Shown one piece after another: positions 17,967 through 27,375 of a stretch of 64,000 nucleotides of DNA (position 1 is the stretch's first letter; every line of letters starts with the position of its first letter). The notes beneath the pieces are model-generated. The model saw only the letters and a list, made by a program, of their open reading frames with translations. It was not told where the DNA came from and searched no databases. Location of the stretch: positions 534,440 through 598,439 of the forward strand of contig NZ_JH636439.1 of assembly GCF_000255705.1 (NCBI RefSeq). The letters are read 5' to 3'. Both the position numbers and the translations under genes were made by a program. The DNA is from Zavarzinella formosa DSM 19928. GTDB lineage: Bacteria; Planctomycetota; Planctomycetia; Gemmatales; Gemmataceae.

Positions 17967-19613
17967 ATGATAGAAGAGCTTCAGCACGAATGCGGCATCG
18001 CGGCCCTCTATCACTTTCCGAACCAGCCAATCTCCAAATTGGTTCCCGGCGGCAAGATCGAGAACGTCACCGAGTTGATGCCCCGGATGCTGCTTGACCT
18101 TCAAAACCGGGGCCAACTGGCGGCCGGTTTCACGTCGCATAATCCAGATCGGGAAATTCTGCTGGAGACATACAAGGAAATCGGAACCGTGATCGAGGCC
18201 TTCCGCCTCAACCGGCAGGACAAATTCAAGAAGTTGATGGAGGAACATTCCGGCAGTTCCTGCATCGGCCATGTTCGTTATGCCACCTGCGGAGACAACA
18301 CCCGCTCATATGCTCAGCCATTTGAGCGACGTCACGGCTGCAAATGGAAGTGGTTTGCCTTTGGATTCAACGGCCAGTTGGCGAATTTCCGCGATCTGCG
18401 GGCCGAATTGCTCTCGCTCTCCGATTATCACCTGACTCGGGACAACGACACCGAAGTCATCATGCACTTCATCGCCCACGAACATCGGGGCGACGACCGG
18501 CCGGACCTAGTCAAGGTTTTCCGGCATCTCAGCGAAAAATTCGACGGCGCTTACAACATCGTGTATCAGAACGCGATGGGGGACATGGTGATCCTGCGCG
18601 ATCCCAAGGGAATCCGGCCCCTTTGCTTCGCCCGCGATGGCGGTCTCTTTGGCGCGGCCAGCGAGAGCGTGCCGCTGGCCAACATTGGCTTCAAGGAGAT
18701 TGAATTCCTCGAACCGGGGGAGATGATCGTCATTCAAGACGGCGTTTTCCGGCGGGAACGCTACTCCCCGAAACAGCAATCAGCCCATTGTTTCTTCGAG
18801 TGGGTCTATTTTGCGAACGTGGCCAGTTCGCTTGACGACCGGAGCGTTTATCTTTCCCGATCCAAACTGGGGCGGGCGCTGGCGGCGCAGGAACTTCAAA
18901 AAAACAAGCTGGTCATCGACCAGGACACTATTGTCGTTCCCGTGCCGGACACGGCGAAAGCGGCGGCCGATGCGATGGCCCACGCTTTGGGCGTGCCTTC
19001 CGTGGAGGGATTGATGCGGAATCGAGCAGTTGGCCGCACTTTCATTGAGGGGGCCAATCGCGGTGATCGTGTGCGTTTGAAATACACGCCGCTTCGCGAA
19101 GTGCTTCAGGGGAAAAAGGTGTTGCTGGTGGAGGATTCCATCGTCCGCAGCACCACCATGCAGGCCTTGCTTTCGCACTTGCGGGAACGGGGCGGAGCAA
19201 AGGAAATCCATGTGCGGGTGGCCTGTCCGCCGATCATCGCGCCCTGTTTCTATGGCATCGACATGTCCACGGTGAAGGAACTGTTCGCCCCGAAGTACAT
19301 GGCCGGCCGACGGCCGACGGACGAGGAACAAGACCGGATGGCCCGCGATCTCGGGGCGGACAGTCTCATGTACCTTCCGCAGGAGGCCATCGCGGTTTCG
19401 ATCGGGCTGGAAGAGGAGAAACTGTGCCGGGCTTGCGTGACCGGGAACTATCCGACGCCGACCGGCGAGAAACTGTATCAACTGGCGTTGAAGGAAACCA
19501 ACCCGATCACCGGCCGCACTTATGAAATGCAAACCGGGCCGGGTTGTGAAAGCGGAGCGGGGAAACATCGCGACACGACGGAACCGGCCGCGATCATCGA
19601 CACTGTTCCCTGA
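17967..19613 (+). CDS. purF: amidophosphoribosyltransferase
   Basis: This 548-residue enzyme catalyses the first committed step of purine synthesis, moving the amide of glutamine to PRPP. The N-terminal glutaminase nucleophile is Cys9, after an eight-residue leader that should be removed as in Bacillus-type PurF. GHVRYAT and FNGQLAN are the glutaminase loops. The PRPP site is VLLVEDSIVRSTT. Cysteines in AHCFFEW, PCFYGID and LCRACVTG match the 4Fe-4S ligands of the Bacillus enzyme. It is somewhat longer than usual, with a polar C-terminal tail. It is convergent with phoB, leaving one base between the two stops. Confidence 0.92.
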   Translation: MIEELQHECGIAALYHFPNQPISKLVPGGKIENVTELMPRMLLDLQNRGQLAAGFTSHNPDREILLETYKEIGTVIEAFRLNRQDKFKKLMEEHSGSSCIGHVRYATCGDNTRSYAQPFERRHGCKWKWFAFGFNGQLANFRDLRAELLSLSDYHLTRDNDTEVIMHFIAHEHRGDDRPDLVKVFRHLSEKFDGAYNIVYQNAMGDMVILRDPKGIRPLCFARDGGLFGAASESVPLANIGFKEIEFLEPGEMIVIQDGVFRRERYSPKQQSAHCFFEWVYFANVASSLDDRSVYLSRSKLGRALAAQELQKNKLVIDQDTIVVPVPDTAKAAADAMAHALGVPSVEGLMRNRAVGRTFIEGANRGDRVRLKYTPLREVLQGKKVLLVEDSIVRSTTMQALLSHLRERGGAKEIHVRVACPPIIAPCFYGIDMSTVKELFAPKYMAGRRPTDEEQDRMARDLGADSLMYLPQEAIAVSIGLEEEKLCRACVTGNYPTPTGEKLYQLALKETNPITGRTYEMQTGPGCESGAGKHRDTTEPAAIIDTVP

Positions 19614-19614
19614 T

Positions 19615-20325
19615 TCATTCCAAGTTTAATGTCTCGCGGAAGCGGTAGCCCACGCCGCGAACCGTTTCGATGAGTTCCGTGTATTCTTCCCGCACATCAC
19701 CCAATTTTTTTCGCAATGTCTTGATGTGAACGTCAATCGTCCGTTCGAGGACGATTGATCCTTCGCTAATGGCGGAATCCATCAATTGATGCCGGGTGAA
19801 CGCCCGTCCCGGCTGGCGGATCAGACATTCCAACAACCGGAATTCGGTGGGCGTCAGGTCCAGGCGTTGTTCGCCCACCATCACCTGATGACGGACACGG
19901 TCCACCTTCACCCCCAGATGCTCGGAGGTGTCGCTCGTTTCTTGGGTTGTTTCCATCCGTCGCAGCACGGCCTTGACCCGTTCAAGCAGGATTTTGTTGC
20001 TGAACGGCTTCGTCACGTAGTCGTCGGCACCCATCGAGAACCCGACCACCTGATCCGTCTCTTCGGATTTCGCGGTGATCATGATGATCGGAATCTGTTT
20101 TGTCTTCTCACCCGAGCGCAACGCCCGGCAAACCTCCAGGCCGTTCATGCCCGGAAGCATCAAATCGAGCAGGATGACATCCGGCAACGCGGATTGGGCT
20201 TTGCGCAGCCCCTCGGCCCCGTCGTGGACGGCCGACACCTCGAAACCTTCCTTGTTGAAATACCACGTGAGGGATTGAACCAATCCTCGTTCGTCTTCGA
20301 TAATCAACATCCGGGTCTGCGACAT
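19615..20325 (-). CDS. phoB: phosphate regulon response regulator PhoB
   Basis: The 236-residue protein is an OmpR/PhoB-type regulator. The receiver domain (about 5-120) has the acidic pair Glu10-Asp11, phospho-acceptor Asp54 in LLDLMLPG and the switch lysine in KPF. A winged-helix DNA-binding domain follows (about 135-232) ending in RGVGYRF. It is the last gene of the pst-pho cluster, 27 bp after phoU. It would be phosphorylated by the PhoR encoded in the same cluster and bind Pho boxes. Confidence 0.9.
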   Translation of the reverse strand: MSQTRMLIIEDERGLVQSLTWYFNKEGFEVSAVHDGAEGLRKAQSALPDVILLDLMLPGMNGLEVCRALRSGEKTKQIPIIMITAKSEETDQVVGFSMGADDYVTKPFSNKILLERVKAVLRRMETTQETSDTSEHLGVKVDRVRHQVMVGEQRLDLTPTEFRLLECLIRQPGRAFTRHQLMDSAISEGSIVLERTIDVHIKTLRKKLGDVREEYTELIETVRGVGYRFRETLNLE

Positions 20326-20352
20326 GGCGGCCCTTGGGGTCAGTGTGGCGGA

Positions 20353-21021
20353 TCACTCGTTGCCGATGGCATCCGGTCGGTGCTTCACGATGTCACCCTC
20401 GACCAGATAAATCACGTCCTCGGCAATGTTCGTGGCGTGGTCGGCGATTCGTTCCAAATGCCGGGTGGCCGTGAAGAGCATCACGCCGGGTTCGATGTTC
20501 GCCGGGTTCAGTTTCATGTAGGCGATGGTTTCCGCGATGAGTTCGTCGTTGTAACGGTCCACCTCGTCATCCATTCGCACCACTCGCCGGGCCAGCTTGC
20601 TGTCCAGATTCACGAAGGCATCAAGGCTCTGGCGGACGAGCGATGTGGTCACGTCCGTCATTTTGGCCATTTTGTTGGGAATCGGAACCGGCGGCACGGA
20701 GAGGGCGAGGGCGGCCTCGGCGATGTGTTTCGCCAAGTCTCCCATACGTTCGAGGTCCGTGGTAATCATCAGTGTCGTGGCGATACGCCGAAGGTCCGTC
20801 GCCACGGGTTGGTGTAACGCGAGGAGTTTCAGGCATTCCTCGGTTACTTCGTTCTCAATCTCATCAATGCGGGCGTCGCCTTCAATGATCTCTTCGGCTA
20901 GCGGGTTGTTGTGTTCCTGAAGAGCCTGCACAGCCTTGTAGATCACTTCTTCCACCAATCCGGCGAAATTGATGATCCGCTTTTGCAGGTGTTCCAAATC
21001 GCGTTCGAGGTGCCTGGACAT
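20353..21021 (-). CDS. phoU: phosphate signalling protein PhoU
   Basis: This 222-residue all-helical protein has two PhoU repeats. The metal-binding stretches read DLRRIATTLMITTDLERMGDL in the first half (given here as its key residues Arg, Asp, Glu, Asp) and ERIADHATNIAED in the second. PhoU links the Pst transporter to PhoR and keeps the Pho response off when phosphate is ample. It sits 22 bp after pstB and 27 bp before phoB, consistent with one transcript. Length is normal. Confidence 0.93.
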   Translation of the reverse strand: MSRHLERDLEHLQKRIINFAGLVEEVIYKAVQALQEHNNPLAEEIIEGDARIDEIENEVTEECLKLLALHQPVATDLRRIATTLMITTDLERMGDLAKHIAEAALALSVPPVPIPNKMAKMTDVTTSLVRQSLDAFVNLDSKLARRVVRMDDEVDRYNDELIAETIAYMKLNPANIEPGVMLFTATRHLERIADHATNIAEDVIYLVEGDIVKHRPDAIGNE

Positions 21022-21043
21022 GAGCGTGTCTCCGTGGGGAATG

Positions 21044-21874
21044 TCAGCCGAATCGACCGGTGATGTAATCTTCGGTCTGCTTCTTTGTCGGTTTGGTGAA
21101 AATCTGCTGGGTAAGCCCTGATTCTACCAACCGGCCCTCGTAGAAGAACGCCGTAAAGTCCGAAACACGCGCCGCTTGCTGCATGTTGTGGGTCACGATC
21201 ACGATCGTGTATTGTTTCTTCAATTCGTCGATGAGGTCTTCGATTTTGGCGGTGGATTTCGGGTCCAGCGCGCTCGCCGGTTCGTCCATCAACAAAACCT
21301 GCGGATCGGTGGCCAGCGAACGGGCGATGCAAAGCCGCTGTTGCTGGCCGCCAGAGAGTTCCAACGCGGAGGATTGAAGCCGGTCTTTCACCTCATCCCA
21401 CAAGGCGGCTTGTTTCAGGCATTTTTCAACGGTGAAGTCCAGCCTCGCCCGGTCCCGCACGCCAGCGACCCGCGGCCCGTAAACCACGTTCTCGTAAACC
21501 GACTTCGGAAACGGGTTTGATTTTTGGAAGACCATCCCGACCCGGCGGCGAAGATCGACCATGTTTCTCGTGGGCGAATAGAGGTCGGTTCCGTCCAAGT
21601 GGATTTGCCCCTCCACCCGGCAGCCATCGATGAGGTCGTTCATCCGGTTGAGGAGTCGGAGAAAAGTCGATTTGCCGCAACCGGAGGGGCCGATGAGGGC
21701 CAAGACCGATTTTTCACTGATGGTCAGATCGATGTCCCAAAGGGCCTGTTTTCCGGGGTACCAAAAATTCACTTTCTCACAGTGGAACTTCGGTTTTGCC
21801 GTCGCAAGATTGGTGGAGGAACTCCGACCATCGACGGTGCGCTGCGAAAAGATGTCCGAAAACAATCGAGACAC
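21044..21874 (-). CDS. pstB: phosphate ABC transporter ATP-binding protein PstB
   Basis: This 276-residue ATPase drives phosphate import. It has Walker [10 protein letters not shown], the PstB hallmark [10 protein letters not shown], signature LSGGQQQR, Walker [14 protein letters not shown] and a switch histidine in VTHNMQQA. An extra 25 residues precede the conserved domain. It is separated from the permease gene by phoR, which is an unusual order. It ends 22 bp before phoU. Confidence 0.95.
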   Translation of the reverse strand: MSRLFSDIFSQRTVDGRSSSTNLATAKPKFHCEKVNFWYPGKQALWDIDLTISEKSVLALIGPSGCGKSTFLRLLNRMNDLIDGCRVEGQIHLDGTDLYSPTRNMVDLRRRVGMVFQKSNPFPKSVYENVVYGPRVAGVRDRARLDFTVEKCLKQAALWDEVKDRLQSSALELSGGQQQRLCIARSLATDPQVLLMDEPASALDPKSTAKIEDLIDELKKQYTIVIVTHNMQQAARVSDFTAFFYEGRLVESGLTQQIFTKPTKKQTEDYITGRFG

Positions 21875-21916
21875 GCGAAACTCCCACGAATCACACGGCG
21901 TTGTTGTAACTATTGA

Positions 21917-23323
21917 TTATGAAGAAACTGAGTGTTCCCGGTGAAGGTCGTTGGCAGATCGGGGAAGACAAATCATAAACGTGGTTCCGCGTCCGAGGTC
22001 GCTGGTGGCCTTCACGGTCCCCTTCATTGTCTGTGTCAGGTGCTTGACAATCGAAAGTCCCAAACCGGTTCCCCCGAGCTCGCGGGAACGGGCCTTGTCC
22101 ACGCGGTAAAATCGCTCAAAGATCCTCGGCAGATCACGTTCGGGGATTCCCGGCCCGTTGTCCGCGACACTGAAACAGACATTCGGCCCGGCCTGCTGCC
22201 AGCGGACACGCACCGTTCCGCCTTCTTGGGTGTATTTCACGGCATTGTCGAGCAGGTTGTCCAAAATTTGAACCAGTGCCTCCTCGTCGGCCCAGACCGA
22301 GGACTCCGGGTCGGATGATTCAAGTTCCAGTGTCATCCGTTTGGCTTCCGCCCGCGGACGTTGACGGTTCATGCACCGGGCGACCATCTTGTTGAGCGAG
22401 ATTTCTTCAAACTCCATGATCTCCGCGCCGGATTCAATGCGGGCCAGACTGAGCAAATCGAGGATCAGGGCGTGCAATCGATCCGCTTGTTCGGCGATGG
22501 AAGCAAGGAACATCACACGGGCATCGGGATCTTCGACCGCCCCGTCTTGAAGGGTTTCCACGCAAGCCTTCACCACCGCGAGCGGCGTTTTTAACTCGTG
22601 AGAAACATTCGCCACGAAATCTTGCCGGAGTCGTTCAAGGCGATGCAAGTCCGAGGTGTCGTGCAGCACCATGATGGCGTTGGGCGTGTGTTCATCCCGC
22701 AGGGGGGACACATACACCTTGAGATGTCGGGAACCAAAGCCCTTCAACTCAATCGGCTCCCGGCGGGGAAGATGGTCGGCGAGGGCCTGGTCGAGAATCT
22801 TCTGAACGGCCGGGAACCGGGAAACTTCCCAAAAGGGCCGGCCCATCGCCTCGTCCGGGTTGAATTCAAGCATTTGCCCGGCGGCTTCGTTGGCGAACAG
22901 GATGCGCTGACCTTCGCCGATGGCCACGACCCCCTCGATCATCCCGCCGAGGATGGTGCGCAATTGGCGGCGTTCGACTTGAAGTTCCGCAAACTGGCTG
23001 GCGAGCCGGAAACTCATTTCATTGAACGTCCGGGCGAGTTCCCGGCTTTCACGCCAGTTGCCGCCATGCACGCGCAACTGGTAATTCCCGGAGGCGATCC
23101 GCTCGGCCCCGAACCGGATTTCCTCGATGGGCCGGACGAAGGTGTTGGCAAAGTAATAGGCGGCCGGAACCGCCATCAAACCCACGATGCCGATGATCGG
23201 AAGCGCCTCGGTGAAGATGGCCGGAAACCATCCTCCATTGAGACGCTGAAGCAACACGGCCCCGACAACGGAAGATGTCAGGAGGCCGAAGCACAGGAAC
23301 GCGATGAAGATCCTCGTGAACAT
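21917..23323 (-). CDS. phoR: phosphate regulon sensor histidine kinase PhoR
   Basis: The 468-residue kinase has two membrane segments (about 5-25 and 40-60) with almost no extracytoplasmic loop, a HAMP-like linker (about 60-115), a PAS domain (about 120-225), a HisKA domain with His242 in VSHELKTP, and an ATPase domain with GxG boxes near the end (NGPGIP, GGTGLGLSIV). The short periplasmic loop fits PhoR, which senses phosphate through PhoU and Pst. It lies between pstCA and pstB, so kinase and transporter are made together. Confidence 0.9.
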   Translation of the reverse strand: MFTRIFIAFLCFGLLTSSVVGAVLLQRLNGGWFPAIFTEALPIIGIVGLMAVPAAYYFANTFVRPIEEIRFGAERIASGNYQLRVHGGNWRESRELARTFNEMSFRLASQFAELQVERRQLRTILGGMIEGVVAIGEGQRILFANEAAGQMLEFNPDEAMGRPFWEVSRFPAVQKILDQALADHLPRREPIELKGFGSRHLKVYVSPLRDEHTPNAIMVLHDTSDLHRLERLRQDFVANVSHELKTPLAVVKACVETLQDGAVEDPDARVMFLASIAEQADRLHALILDLLSLARIESGAEIMEFEEISLNKMVARCMNRQRPRAEAKRMTLELESSDPESSVWADEEALVQILDNLLDNAVKYTQEGGTVRVRWQQAGPNVCFSVADNGPGIPERDLPRIFERFYRVDKARSRELGGTGLGLSIVKHLTQTMKGTVKATSDLGRGTTFMICLPRSANDLHREHSVSS

Positions 23324-23362
23324 GACGGCACGAACCCAAGGGGCGAGGATGTGAACGGTTTT

Positions 23363-25267
23363 TTAATCGGCCCGACTGGCCGCGACGACACGGCGACCGG
23401 CCGCGACTCGGATGAGAATGTTCAGCAGTAAAATGGCTGAGAGCAACACCAAAGCCGCCGCCCAAGCCTGCCGTTGCTGGTCGGCATCGGCACTCTTGGA
23501 GTACTCATAAATATATCCCGGCAGAAAAGGCGTGCGATCATACAGGGAGCGAGGCCAGAAATTAGAGCCGGCAGTCGTCAGGATCAGTGGAGCGGTTTCC
23601 CCGGCAATCCGGCCCATCGCCAGCAGAACCCCGGTGGTGATCGCCGGCAATGATGCCGGTAAAATAACCCGCATCACCGTTTGGCGTTGAGTGGCCCCCA
23701 AAGCATAACTGGCCTGTCGGAGACTGGCAGGCACGAGTTTCATCGATTCCTCGGCTGTGCGAACCACCACTGGCAGCATCATGATCCCGAGGGCAAAAAC
23801 GCCAGCCCAAGCGGTGAATCCCGATGGCATCAGGTAAGACAAAATTGGCACGGATGCAATCAATGATGCAATAAATGCGGGTGGCTTTACCAGCAGCGCA
23901 TAAGCGAAGATGCCGATGACGATGGATGGCACGCCGCCGAGTAATTCTGTGACAAACCGCACGGGTTTTGTCAGCGGATGCGTGTTGTATTCATGTAGAT
24001 AAACGGCCGTTAACACGCCGATCGGAACGGCACAAACCGAGGCCAGCAGAACGATGATCCCGCTGCCGACGATGGCGTGAATCATCCCGCCGCCGAGTTG
24101 GCCCGGCGGTTTTGGAAGTTCGGTGAAAAAATTCCAGTCGAGCGACGAGGCTCCCCGCACGCCGATGTAGCCCAGAATCAGGAACAAGGGCACCACCGTG
24201 GCCAGTTGACAGAAACCCAACACCCAAGTCATAACGCGGTTTTCGCGGGCCGTCCTTTTCCATTGGGATTCAGAAACCACCAACGGGCCAAATTCGGCGG
24301 GGGCGTTCGCAGGACCGGTCAATGATTGGGGACCTCGGTTCACCCTGACTCTTGGTTTCGCCCCCTGGCGAATCAAAAACCGGGCGGCCAAGTTGGTCAT
24401 GGCGGTGATCAGGAAAAGAACCAGTCCAAGAGCCACAAGGGCCGAACGGTGATCCCGGCTTCCGGCTTCGTTTAATTGATTGGCAATCACGCTGGCGATC
24501 GAATCCCCGGAGGCGAAGAGCGAGAAATCGATGTATCTCACGTTGCCGATGAGCATGGTGACGGCCATCGTCTCGCCCAACGCCCGGCCGAGGGCCAGGA
24601 AACAGGCGGCGATGATCCCCGGCCGGGCATACGGAAGCACGACGGTCCAGATCATCTGCCAGCGTGTCGCCCCGAGGGCCAGCGAGCCTTGTCGTTGGGA
24701 AGAGGGAACGGCCCGGCAAACATCAAAACTGATCGCGGTGACATACGGCACGATCATGATTGCCAAGATGAGACCGGCCGCGAGGATGCCCTGCCCGGAA
24801 GTGTTGGGGGGGCCTCCGAGAAGGAGAAAGAGCTTTTGCAGGCCGGGGGTGAGGAAAAACAAGCCCCAGAAACCGTACACGACGCTCGGAATGGCGGCCA
24901 GCAACTCAATCAAGAAGGAGCAAGTTTTGCGAATCCACGGCGGCGCGATTTCCGAGAGAAAGGCCGCCGATCCCACTCCAAGCGGGACGGCCACCAACAT
25001 GGCGATCAAAGAAGTGGCCAGCGTGCCGTAAATGAACACCCAAGACCCGAACACTCGGGGGCGCTGATCCGGGTTCCAGTCTGTGCTGGTGAACATCTTG
25101 TATTCACCAATCCGGCTCAGGACATCCCACGATTGCCAGACGAGAATTCCCAAGAGGGCAGCCGCCACCAACAGGATGAACATCCCGCAGGCCTGACAGA
25201 TCAATCGAAAGATCACGTCCCCGGCGGGGGAGGGTGGTTTCTGGGCGGCGACAGGTTCGCTCATCAA
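23363..25267 (-). CDS. pstCA: fused phosphate ABC permease PstC-PstA
   Basis: This 634-residue protein contains two complete permease halves. The PstC-like half spans about residues 1-310, with the EAA-type loop ALGATRWQMIWTVVLPYARPG. The PstA-like half spans about 340-625, with ALGATQRQTVMRVILPASLP. A polar linker of about 40 residues joins them. In most bacteria PstC and PstA are separate; here one chain forms the whole channel. There are about 12 membrane segments. It follows pstS by 52 bp and precedes phoR by 39 bp. The reading frame runs through without a stop, so this is a true fusion unless there is a sequencing error. Confidence 0.9.
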   Translation of the reverse strand: MMSEPVAAQKPPSPAGDVIFRLICQACGMFILLVAAALLGILVWQSWDVLSRIGEYKMFTSTDWNPDQRPRVFGSWVFIYGTLATSLIAMLVAVPLGVGSAAFLSEIAPPWIRKTCSFLIELLAAIPSVVYGFWGLFFLTPGLQKLFLLLGGPPNTSGQGILAAGLILAIMIVPYVTAISFDVCRAVPSSQRQGSLALGATRWQMIWTVVLPYARPGIIAACFLALGRALGETMAVTMLIGNVRYIDFSLFASGDSIASVIANQLNEAGSRDHRSALVALGLVLFLITAMTNLAARFLIRQGAKPRVRVNRGPQSLTGPANAPAEFGPLVVSESQWKRTARENRVMTWVLGFCQLATVVPLFLILGYIGVRGASSLDWNFFTELPKPPGQLGGGMIHAIVGSGIIVLLASVCAVPIGVLTAVYLHEYNTHPLTKPVRFVTELLGGVPSIVIGIFAYALLVKPPAFIASLIASVPILSYLMPSGFTAWAGVFALGIMMLPVVVRTAEESMKLVPASLRQASYALGATQRQTVMRVILPASLPAITTGVLLAMGRIAGETAPLILTTAGSNFWPRSLYDRTPFLPGYIYEYSKSADADQQRQAWAAALVLLSAILLLNILIRVAAGRRVVAASRAD

Positions 25268-25319
25268 ATGGCCGGGGGTGCGAGTGTTCGATCAGGGCGT
25301 GCGACGGATCAACCGGGAA

Positions 25320-26396
25320 TCAATCCAGTTTCACTTCATCCAATCGGGCGGCAATCTTCGTTTGAAGTTCAGTCGGCAGGGGGGAGTATTCCAGTTCCTT
25401 GGCGAATTTTTGTCCGTCCGTGGTGGCCCATTTCAAGAAGTCCACCAGAGCCTTCCCCTTTCCAGCGGGTTGGTTCTTGAACAGCACGGCATAGCTCATC
25501 CCGCAAATCGGATAAGCGGTGTCTGCGTCAATGTCTGTCAGGGAGTATGTCAGGGAGTGAACCGTGTAAGGCTCTTTGGTCGGAGTTTCAGACATGGCTC
25601 CCTTGGCGGCGGCCGCGACATTTTCGGTGTCGGGAAGCACATCCTTGCCGCGACGGTTCTTCAGGATCGCATAGGGCATTTCGCTTTTCTTGGCGTAATA
25701 CAATTCCACATAACCGATGCAGCCTTCGTTGCGTTGCACGTGCCCGGCGATGCCATCGTTGCCGTTCTGGCCGGTGCCGATCTTGGGCCATTTGGGGTTT
25801 TTGCTGATCCCGATCTTCGTTTTGAAGCTCACGGAAGACTTGGAGAGAAATTCGGTGAAGATGCTCGTTGTCCCGGAGCTTTCCGAGCGGTAAACGGGGG
25901 TCAGCCCGCTGGCCGGAAGTTTGACGCCCGGATTCAACGCGGCAATCGCCGGGTCGTTCCACAAGGTGATTTCGCCGAGGTAAATCTTGGCGATCACATC
26001 CCCGTTGAGTTTGAGTTGTTCCTTGACGCCGGGGACATTGTAAATGATCGCCACGGCTCCCATGATGACGGGAACGTGGACCACCTCGCCACCTTCGGTC
26101 TTGGCGTTTTCTGTTTCATCCTTGTTCATCGGAGCATCGGTGCAACCGAAGTCCAGCACTTTGCCGGACATTTGTTGGATGCCGTTGCCGGAGCCCGATT
26201 TCTTGTAGTCCACTTCAACGTTTTTGGCGGTCTTGTACTCGCTGCTCCAGCGTTGCATAATCGGGTCGACAAACGTGGCCCCGCCGCCGCTCAACCGATC
26301 CACACCCCCGTCCACGCTGCCTCGTTTGCACCCGGAGGTGAGGAGCAGGGCGGTTAGCGGAGCAAAAATGGCCAGAGAGAACGCGAGGGAGCGCAT
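25320..26396 (-). CDS. pstS: periplasmic phosphate-binding lipoprotein PstS
   Basis: The 358-residue protein has a lipoprotein signal with Cys23 in LTSGC as the lipidation site. The mature part begins with the phosphate-binding loop GGATFVDPIMQRW, followed by the SGSGNGI region and a second binding segment SESSGTTSIFTEFLS, all typical of PstS. It delivers phosphate to the fused PstCA permease. It is the first gene of the pst-pho cluster, which makes its upstream region the natural site for Pho control. Confidence 0.94.
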   Translation of the reverse strand: MRSLAFSLAIFAPLTALLLTSGCKRGSVDGGVDRLSGGGATFVDPIMQRWSSEYKTAKNVEVDYKKSGSGNGIQQMSGKVLDFGCTDAPMNKDETENAKTEGGEVVHVPVIMGAVAIIYNVPGVKEQLKLNGDVIAKIYLGEITLWNDPAIAALNPGVKLPASGLTPVYRSESSGTTSIFTEFLSKSSVSFKTKIGISKNPKWPKIGTGQNGNDGIAGHVQRNEGCIGYVELYYAKKSEMPYAILKNRRGKDVLPDTENVAAAAKGAMSETPTKEPYTVHSLTYSLTDIDADTAYPICGMSYAVLFKNQPAGKGKALVDFLKWATTDGQKFAKELEYSPLPTELQTKIAARLDEVKLD

Positions 26397-26446
26397 CGGA
26401 AATTTCTCGGGAAAACAAGGCGATTGGGCAATTGTGAAGATACTTT

Positions 26447-26500
26447 AGGCTCCACGTCGGTCGAAACAATGCGGAGCCTGTGAAGATTGCATGAAGTGAA
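26447..26500 (-). promoter_or_regulatory. candidate Pho box and adjoining inverted repeat upstream of pstS
   Basis: On the minus strand CTTCA occurs twice with an exact 11-bp period (complement at 26481-26485 and 26492-26496), the spacing of PhoB half sites, though the sequence differs from the enteric CTGTCA. Next to it lies a perfect 7-bp inverted repeat AGGCTCC / GGAGCCT (26447-26453 and 26473-26479), which could be a trpA terminator or a second operator. The site lies between the trpA stop and the pstS start. Confidence 0.35.
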
Positions 26501-26511
26501 AGGGCCGAAGA

Positions 26512-27300
26512 TCAGACTTTGAGCGGGGCAATCAATTCCCGGACCAATTGGGCGACCGCCGGAATTCCCCCCTGTTCCATCTTCTTCACCAACGCACTGC
26601 CGACGATCACGCCATCGGCGATTTCCTTCAAATGGACGACATGATCCGGGCGGCTCACGCCAAAACCGACGCACAACGGCAGATCGGTCATCTTTCGCAA
26701 TTGGGCCAGTTGGGTGGTCAACTGTTCCGGCAACTTGTCACGCTCTCCGGTGATGCCGACCACGCTCACACAGTACACGAAACCGGAGCAAAGAGAGACA
26801 ATGTGTTTCGCCCGTTCCGGGGAGGTCGTCGGGGTGACCAGCAGAATGAGTTTCATGTCGGCGGCCCGGCATAGGTCCGCAAACGCATCTGCCTCATCGG
26901 CAACGAGATCAGGAACAATCAGCCCGCTCAGCCCCGCCAGTTTCGCGGCGTCCAGAAACTCTTTCGGTCCCCGGCGGTGGATGAGTGAGTAGGAAACCAT
27001 TCCGACGACCGGCGGCTTGAAACCCGGCGTTTTGACGGCTTCCGAAATGGCATCGAACACCTGTTGAACCTTCAACCCTTGGTTCAACGCACGGGTATAA
27101 GAGGCTTGGATCACCGGGCCGTCCGCGATGGGATCGCTGAACGGGAAACCAATCTCGATCAGGTCGGCCCCGGCATCGGCAACGGAGCGGATGAGTTCCA
27201 CCGTCGCCCGAATGTCCGGATCACCGGCGGTGAGGAAAGGAATGAACGCCCGACGACGTTCGGCCCGCAATTGTTTGAAGAGATTATCGACGGCATTCAT
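26512..27300 (-). CDS. trpA: tryptophan synthase alpha subunit
   Basis: This 262-residue TIM-barrel enzyme splits indole-3-glycerol phosphate to indole and glyceraldehyde 3-phosphate. The catalytic residues fall at Glu49 and Asp60 within IEIGFPFSDPIADGP, the same numbering as the E. coli enzyme. The phosphate loop GFGVSRP is present near the C-terminus. No trpB is adjacent, so the usual trpBA pair is split in this genome. The gene lies 75 bp after rsgA on the same strand and 115 bp before pstS. Confidence 0.95.
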   Translation of the reverse strand: MNAVDNLFKQLRAERRRAFIPFLTAGDPDIRATVELIRSVADAGADLIEIGFPFSDPIADGPVIQASYTRALNQGLKVQQVFDAISEAVKTPGFKPPVVGMVSYSLIHRRGPKEFLDAAKLAGLSGLIVPDLVADEADAFADLCRAADMKLILLVTPTTSPERAKHIVSLCSGFVYCVSVVGITGERDKLPEQLTTQLAQLRKMTDLPLCVGFGVSRPDHVVHLKEIADGVIVGSALVKKMEQGGIPAVAQLVRELIAPLKV

Positions 27301-27375
27301 CCGAATGGTTTATCGGAGTTTCCGTCAGCCGGACAGCGTGTCTTTCAACACGAAATGATGCTTGATCGCGCGACG

